From: Puniceicoccales bacterium
GTDB taxonomy: Bacteria > Verrucomicrobiota > Verrucomicrobiia > Opitutales > JAIRKQ01
Assembly (NCBI GenBank): GCA_031273725.1
Contig: JAISRG010000006.1
Span: 1-19,241 of the forward strand
Reading direction: 5' to 3'
DNA length: 19,241 bases
This document shows positions 15,499-19,241 of this stretch, piece after piece. Positions within the stretch are counted from its first letter, which is position 1; every line of letters begins with the position of its first letter. A model generated the notes under the pieces. It saw nothing but the letters and a program-made list of their open reading frames with translations. It was not told where the DNA came from and made no database searches. The translations under genes and the position numbers were made by a program.

Positions 15499-16579
15499 TT
15501 CCTATCATCTTTTGGGCGTAATTTACAATGACTTCGACGGCAGAGTGCCCATTGTCTGGCGGCGGACTTATCCGAAAGTTTTTGAGATTCTTCCCAAAAC
15601 ATTCGATGACAACATTTGTAAGCAGACCGATATCACTCTGTCGCACGATAATTGCCCTACCGTTACTTGCCACATATGTGGCATTGACTTCTTGATGGTT
15701 TTCAGCGGCATTCGGATAGGGAACCAATATCATCGGTAGTCCGAAAAGTATGGCTTCCGCTATTGTTCCAGCACCGGCCCGGCATATCAATAAATCCGTT
15801 GCACTTAGGAGCGATGACATATCATTGCAAAACGGAAGAAATAGGTTTGTAATGGCGCTGCTGTTGGCCGATTGGCCGATTATCTCCTCCTGCCTATCAC
15901 TCCTTATGCCGCGTATGCAGCAAACGGTAAGGTTTCGATCATTTAATCGTTGAAAATTTTGCATGGCCCATTCGTTTAGGGCATTTGCTCCCTGGCTTCC
16001 CCCTAAAACCGTTACAACTGATGCATGCGGATCTAGTCCAAGGCGCGTTCTGGCTTCACATTTGTCGATTTTTCGTATCTCTCGCCTGAGAGGTATGGAC
16101 ACATGTGTGACTTTTTTATTCAGAGATCTGCTTTTAAAATTCACATCGGGAGGAAGGAAAATAATGTCGGCTAAATGCGCCAGTAATTTTATACTTTTAC
16201 CAACTATTCTGTTCGATTCATGTAAAATTATCTTCTTCCGCATAAAAAATGCAGCCACAATCACTGGAAAATTTGTAAATCCTCCCATTCCGATGACACA
16301 GTCAATTTTTTTATTTTTTATCAGTTTTATGCATTGGCAAAGGGAAATAAATTGTGATTTTATTGTTTCAAAAATTTTCCTAATATTTTTGTCCAAGGGT
16401 TTAGCGGGCAATGTGACATACTCAAATTGGTCATATTTTTTCAACATGACACCATCTATCACCTTGTCACTGATGAGCAGTAAACATTCTTCATTCCGAG
16501 CTATCAATTCTTCGGCAATCGCTATGCCAGGCCCCAAATGTCCCCCAGTTCCTCCGCAAACAATGGCATACCTACTCAT
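15491..16579 (-). CDS. murG: UDP-GlcNAc:lipid I N-acetylglucosaminyltransferase (MurG)
   Basis: MurG transfers GlcNAc from UDP-GlcNAc to lipid I, making lipid II on the inner face of the cytoplasmic membrane. The GT-B landmarks are all present: the first glycine loop CGGTGGHLGPG (8-18), GMGGFTNFPVIVAA (about 98-111), HESNRIVGK (about 123-131), the second glycine loop VLGGSQGANALNEW (about 186-199), CRAGAGTIAEAILFGLP (about 268-284) and the NAAENHQEVNA region (about 293-303). The 362-residue length counted from the ATG at 16579 is normal; the frame runs on to a TTG at 16597, but the start MSRYAIVCGG matches the family. No ribosome site is visible. It overlaps the murC-murB fusion, keeping the conserved murG-murC-murB order of the dcw cluster, although ftsW, murD and mraY do not lie upstream here. 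Confidence 0.96.
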   Translation of the reverse strand: MSRYAIVCGGTGGHLGPGIAIAEELIARNEECLLLISDKVIDGVMLKKYDQFEYVTLPAKPLDKNIRKIFETIKSQFISLCQCIKLIKNKKIDCVIGMGGFTNFPVIVAAFFMRKKIILHESNRIVGKSIKLLAHLADIIFLPPDVNFKSRSLNKKVTHVSIPLRREIRKIDKCEARTRLGLDPHASVVTVLGGSQGANALNEWAMQNFQRLNDRNLTVCCIRGIRSDRQEEIIGQSANSSAITNLFLPFCNDMSSLLSATDLLICRAGAGTIAEAILFGLPMILVPYPNAAENHQEVNATYVASNGRAIIVRQSDIGLLTNVVIECFGKNLKNFRISPPPDNGHSAVEVIVNYAQKMIGNE

Positions 16580-16725
16580 TGTGCCGTAACATAACAACAG
16601 TAACTAGATTTATCAAGGATAATATACGGCTAACAAATCTTCTTCCCCTGTCCATGCTTTTATTTGACGACATCCTCGACACAAGAGTCGACAAATGGAT
16701 GAAACAAGAGAAGGATTAAGATAAA

Positions 16726-16796
16726 CTAGTGCCGTAAACGGTGTCATTGAAAATTAGTGCGAACCTGAAATCTATTGCAAAAAATTCCTGGGAGTT
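16726..16796 (-). pseudogene. Decayed fragment of atpC (epsilon-subunit gene)
   Basis: The core 16736-16796 matches 18059-18119 inside the intact atpC at 55 of 61 bases. On the minus strand it reads NSQEFFAIDFRFALIFNDTV, against codons 55-74 of AtpC (NSQEFFAIDFGFALISNDTV): two amino-acid changes and four silent changes, all six being transitions. The next bases (ACGGCACTAG, minus strand) resemble the very end of atpC (ACGGCACTAA), as if about 180 bp between had been deleted out of phase. It has no start, so it cannot make a functional subunit. The fragment points the same way as the real gene and lies on the other side of fkbM. Confidence 0.85.
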
Positions 16797-16809
16797 TCAC
16801 AGATTTAAA

Positions 16810-16831
16810 AATATCAAAAAAATATCAAAAA
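16810..16831 (+). repeat. Tandem 11-base direct repeat upstream of fkbM
   Basis: AATATCAAAAA occurs twice in a row, 23 bases before the fkbM start. It may be slippage in AT-rich DNA or paired binding sites; nothing decides this. Confidence 0.7.
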
Positions 16832-16853
16832 AACTTGTGGGAAATTTTTTATA

Positions 16854-17735
16854 ATGTTATTAACTGACATCACAATGCATAAAAAATACAACATTTTAGT
16901 TATTCTTCTTTTAGTTGCGCTGTGTGCAGTTTCGATCTCTTTTCACGCAAACCATAAAAGATTAAAAAAAGAGGTTTTTATTTTAAAAATGGAAAAGTTT
17001 ACGGAATGTAATAAAAAGGTTTCTGTTTTAAATTGTCCAAAATCAATTGCAAGGAAACCGGTGTTTGTCTCATATGCCCAAGTTTTTGAAGATATAATCC
17101 TATATGATGTTTTAGGTGACATCAATGATGGTTTTTACATTGATGTTGGAGCCAACCACCCGGTCGTAGATTCTGTAACGAAATTTTTTTATGAGCAAGG
17201 ATACCATGGGATAAACATTGAACCTCTTCTTCCCGAGTATGGTATGCTCAGGCAAGATAGACCACGTGATATCAACTTGTGTGTTTGTGCTGGAGCGGAA
17301 AATGGGGAGTTGGAACTTTACGAGAGGGGTGGACTGTCTACCCTAGACATAAATATTGCCAAAACATGGGATAAAGTCCCACAGCCGAGAAAAGTCAAAA
17401 TTGTTCCACTGTCGAAGATTTGTGAGGAATATTGTCCAAAAGGCCAAGAAATTCAGTTTTGCAAAATAGATGTGGAAGGCTTTGAGCGCGAAGTCCTGCT
17501 TGGATTTGATTTTCAAAACTTTAGACCAAAAATATTTGTCATAGAGGCTACGGAACCATGTACAATGATTCCAACTGAACAAAAATGGGAAGAGATCTTG
17601 TTAAATAACGGATATGTGTATGCATACCAGTACGGCGTAAATCGATATTATGTCGATAGTAGATTCCCGGAGATAAAAGAAAAATTTGGCGGAATGGGAA
17701 AAATAATGGACAAGTATATCATCATAAAATGGTAG
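16854..17735 (+). CDS. Membrane-anchored FkbM-family methyltransferase
   Basis: A 293-residue protein with an N-terminal signal-anchor (about residues 13-29, after MHKKYN) and a coil-like charged stretch, then a SAM-dependent methyltransferase domain of the FkbM type. Visible motifs are VFEDIILYDVLG (77-88), the SAM-binding FYIDVGANHP (94-103), GINIEPLLPEY (119-129), the mid-domain LSTLDINIA (161-169), and KIDVEGFEREVLLGF (204-218), the FkbM signature. Family members methylate sugars, polyketides or other small products, often in surface-polysaccharide loci; the substrate here is unknown. The anchor suggests action at the membrane, though many relatives are soluble. ATGs at 16854 and 16875 are both usable; the second begins just before the anchor. 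The gene is AT-rich, stands alone on its strand, and is bracketed by intact atpC and a decayed atpC fragment, a sign that it may have been brought in. Confidence 0.88.
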   Translation: MLLTDITMHKKYNILVILLLVALCAVSISFHANHKRLKKEVFILKMEKFTECNKKVSVLNCPKSIARKPVFVSYAQVFEDIILYDVLGDINDGFYIDVGANHPVVDSVTKFFYEQGYHGINIEPLLPEYGMLRQDRPRDINLCVCAGAENGELELYERGGLSTLDINIAKTWDKVPQPRKVKIVPLSKICEEYCPKGQEIQFCKIDVEGFEREVLLGFDFQNFRPKIFVIEATEPCTMIPTEQKWEEILLNNGYVYAYQYGVNRYYVDSRFPEIKEKFGGMGKIMDKYIIIKW

Positions 17736-17813
17736 TTTGACAAAATTTTTCTCTAATTTTATTTTCGCAATTCACGTCGGTATAAAAATTTTTAGCACAT
17801 ATTTTCCGAAAGC

Positions 17814-17833
17814 TGCTTTAATCCTGTAAAGCA
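17814..17833. terminator. Weak hairpin between convergent fkbM and atpC
   Basis: TGCTTTA (17814-17820) and TAAAGCA (17827-17833) form a seven-pair stem with a six-base loop. On the plus strand a T-run (GTTTTT) follows after about eight bases, so it might end fkbM transcription. The stem is AT-rich and the T-run is not adjacent. The rest of the 129-bp gap is T- and A-rich with no gene. Confidence 0.3.
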
Positions 17834-17864
17834 AATTAGAGTTTTTCAAATTGACGAAGTAAGG

Positions 17865-18281
17865 TTAGTGCCGTATTTTGGCGAGTTTTTTGGCCATTTG
17901 GTACTTAACCTTTGCGTCGAGCTTTTCAATTTCGGCAGGATCCAGGACTTCACGTTTGCTGCGAGCTTCTTCGAGGGCCTTTTTGGCACGTTCCTCAGCC
18001 TCCTCAATTTCGCTCAAATCAGCCTCGTCGATATTCAGTGATTCATCGGTGAGAACAAAAACGGTATCATTGGAAATCAGTGCGAACCCGAAATCTATTG
18101 CGAAAAATTCTTGGGAGTTGGTATTTTTTGCCACGAGCTCTCCCGGCTGAATAATTGTCAGAAGAGGTAAATGTCCCGGTAAAATCTCTATTTCTCCACC
18201 CGACGCAGGTAAAACCACGGACGCCACTTCCTTTTCCAGGGTTATTCCGATGGGTGTTACGATTTTCAATAGCAAAGTCAT
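17865..18281 (-). CDS. atpC: F1Fo ATP synthase subunit epsilon
   Basis: AtpC is the epsilon subunit of the F1 central stalk, linking gamma to the c-ring and able to inhibit ATP hydrolysis. The 138-residue length is normal. The N-terminal beta-sandwich is plain: LLLKIVTPIGITLEKEV (3-19), VVLPASGGEIEILPGHLPLLT (22-42, the most conserved stretch), GELVAKN (47-53) and FFAIDFGFALI (59-69). The C-terminal helical pair follows (about 86-135), rich in Glu, Ala, Lys and Arg. The start is the ATG at 18281, four bases after the stop codon of the upstream gene on the same strand. In most bacteria atpC directly follows atpD; here an unrecognised gene precedes it, so it is either separated from the main ATP synthase operon or that gene has been inserted. 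Part of its sequence is duplicated at 16736-16796. Confidence 0.95.
   Translation of the reverse strand: MTLLLKIVTPIGITLEKEVASVVLPASGGEIEILPGHLPLLTIIQPGELVAKNTNSQEFFAIDFGFALISNDTVFVLTDESLNIDEADLSEIEEAEERAKKALEEARSKREVLDPAEIEKLDAKVKYQMAKKLAKIRH
18059..18119 (-). repeat. Segment of atpC duplicated upstream of fkbM
   Basis: Intact parent of the repeat at 16736-16796, in direct orientation, about 1.3 kb away. It encodes AtpC residues 55-74 and is bounded sharply on its 5' side: the codons before Asn55 do not match the other copy. Confidence 0.85.
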
Positions 18282-18285
18282 GGTA

Positions 18286-19241
18286 TCATTTTTCTTTTAC
18301 GGTTAGTTGCTTGATTTCTGCTGACGCACAGCTAGCAATAATTTGAAGATAATAACAAATCGTAGCTCGTTGCCTTCTACTCTTGATATTTTGATCTTTA
18401 ATGTTATTGAGGATTTTATTATAATTAAGATCATCGGCGTGGCCAATGATTTCGAAGGTTCCTCCAGCTTCAAACCATTGATGTCCTAAGTAGTCTCGAA
18501 GCATATGGCCGTGTAGTTCAATGAATGGATTGATGGTCACTCCCACCATTGCTCCGGGGGAAAGATTTAGGCTTTTAATCGAATCTTGTAAGGAATATGC
18601 ATATTCATCATCTCTTATCATTCTTGTTATCATGTTCCTCCACTCATCATTTTCCTTCCCATCAATAAATTCGTATGTAAATTGGTATTGGCCAAGTTCT
18701 CGTTCTAAAATTAATTGTATAGCATATCTCTCCGTTTGTGGCCAATTTCTCTCTTTCAATTGTTTAATTATATTGACAGAATATATCGTTGGATCCAATG
18801 GACGCTGTGAAGTTACAACGAAAATTTTTGTGCCGGGATTGTTGACTATTATGTCTGCCATTTCACTTTTAATAAATTGAAAGATGAGTGTGTATTTCAC
18901 GTCGGGTCCTAAAATAAGTACATAATCATATTTCGTTTTTTTAGGAAGGACAGCTTGTTTCATACCAAGTAATTCGCATGCTTTCAAAACTTTTTCACAA
19001 ATACTGTCCAATTTGGTGTTGAAATTGAATTTTTCACATAATTCTTTCGTTGTGCGATCAAAAAAACCGGGCTCTGAAAAATCGAGATATTCAAATGGCT
19101 CAAAAAATTCCATAAATTGATAGGCATTTGTTATTTCACCATCAAGTTCCAGTGCTTGACATAGGTATTTGCTGCCTTCAGTCAGGCTGCCATCGTCATT
19201 AAACAGTGGCAGTGCCCAAATACTTGATCCTACAAATAGAG
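18286..19241 (-). CDS. Unrecognised, probably exported protein, 5' end beyond window edge
   Basis: The minus-strand frame is open from the right edge of the window to a TGA at 18286-18288, giving 317 residues without a clear start inside the window. An internal Met at 19113 is unlikely to be the start, because about 42 more codons in frame look like real protein. The first visible residues, LFVGSSIWALPLF, resemble the end of a signal peptide with cleavage after SIWA, so the true start is probably only some 10-15 codons outside. The middle shows YDYVLILGPDVKYTL followed by an alternating pattern GTKIFVVTSQRPLDP and TERYAIQLILERELG, slightly like Rossmann-type folds of the YdcF/DUF218 kind, but I cannot assign it. 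The C-terminal stretch is basic and hydrophobic. It lies four bases upstream of atpC and is probably co-transcribed with it. Confidence 0.72.
   Translation of the reverse strand, partial: LFVGSSIWALPLFNDDGSLTEGSKYLCQALELDGEITNAYQFMEFFEPFEYLDFSEPGFFDRTTKELCEKFNFNTKLDSICEKVLKACELLGMKQAVLPKKTKYDYVLILGPDVKYTLIFQFIKSEMADIIVNNPGTKIFVVTSQRPLDPTIYSVNIIKQLKERNWPQTERYAIQLILERELGQYQFTYEFIDGKENDEWRNMITRMIRDDEYAYSLQDSIKSLNLSPGAMVGVTINPFIELHGHMLRDYLGHQWFEAGGTFEIIGHADDLNYNKILNNIKDQNIKSRRQRATICYYLQIIASCASAEIKQLTVKEK

Larger units (their letters stand above)
16580..16853. other. Intergenic region between murG and fkbM, with gene debris
   Basis: A 274-bp region between divergent genes. It holds a decayed copy of part of atpC (16736-16796), a tandem 11-base repeat (16810-16831), and a small plus-strand frame 16654-16719 reading MLLFDDILDTRVDKWMKQEKD. 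That frame is open much further upstream in the same phase, so it could be the tail of a lost gene as well as a microprotein; no ribosome site precedes its ATG. Promoters for murG and fkbM should lie here, but I see no strong match. Confidence 0.6.

Noticed and set aside
15963..16589. 208-residue plus-strand frame opposite murG
   Set aside because: murG is certain on the other strand; the antisense frame has odd composition (many Cys, Phe, Ser) and no recognisable motif.
16572..16655. 27-residue minus-strand frame ending on the murG start (MDRGRRFVSRILSLINLV...), a possible leader peptide
   Set aside because: Overlap with the start codon is suggestive, but there is no ribosome site and the opposite strand has an equally plausible short frame; nothing supports one over the other.
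1..19241. tRNA, rRNA, CRISPR array, insertion sequence or phage genes
   Set aside because: No cloverleaf T-arm consensus in the gaps, no spaced repeats, no transposase or integrase motifs were seen in any frame.

Overview
This is a gene-dense, AT-rich stretch of chromosome from a Gram-negative (diderm) bacterium. It carries core housekeeping genes: lipoprotein maturation (lgt), isoprenoid synthesis (dxr), fatty-acid initiation (accD), peptidoglycan synthesis (murE, murG and a fused murC-murB), RNase HIII, an Fe-S scaffold (sufU), the ATP synthase epsilon subunit (atpC) and an MsbA-like ABC exporter. My best guess is the Verrucomicrobiota, perhaps the Opitutae/Puniceicoccales side. The reasons are the MurC-MurB fusion, RNase HIII, a degenerate AccD zinc finger, and an ECF sigma gene followed by a small membrane protein with an 'LLQLKRFE.PS' N-terminus. 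This placement is inference from remembered family features and was not tested. I see no phage genes, transposases, CRISPR arrays, rRNA or tRNA.

Layout. (1) 1-3216, minus strand: dxr, an MFS permease and lgt (cut by the left edge) in one tight run. (2) 3293-5062, plus: an MsbA-type half-transporter, then a 200-bp gap. (3) 5263-5700, minus: sufU, divergent from a plus-strand run comF-accD-murE (5753-8854) whose genes nearly touch or overlap. (4) 8855-10102, minus: a WaaE/KdtX-like glycosyltransferase and a small membrane protein. (5) 10179-13292, plus: a four-gene unit of ECF sigma factor, small single-pass membrane protein, HtrA-like lipoprotein whose protease triad looks dead, and RNase HIII. 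(6) 13342-16579, minus: murG and the murC-murB fusion, overlapping. (7) 16854-17735, plus: a membrane-anchored FkbM-type methyltransferase, convergent with (8) atpC (17865-18281, minus), which is preceded by an unrecognised exported protein running off the right edge.

How the genes work together. MurE, MurG and MurC/MurB are consecutive steps of lipid II synthesis, and the DNPR motif of MurE points to meso-DAP peptidoglycan. Lgt, the MsbA-like exporter and the WaaE-like glycosyltransferase fit envelope and outer-membrane construction. The sigma factor, membrane protein and HtrA-like gene look like an envelope-stress or envelope-sensing unit.

The least ordinary signals are: (a) a 61-bp decayed copy of an internal atpC segment on the far side of the fkbM gene, about 90% identical with only transition differences, which suggests that fkbM arrived by an event that duplicated atpC sequence; (b) the HtrA-like protein with His and Asp of the triad replaced but Ser kept; (c) an AccD that lost three of four zinc cysteines; (d) the MurC-MurB fusion; (e) a general lack of Shine-Dalgarno motifs. 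I did not find an obviously new multi-gene system; the sigma/HtrA-like unit and the fkbM/atpC duplication are the best candidates for follow-up.
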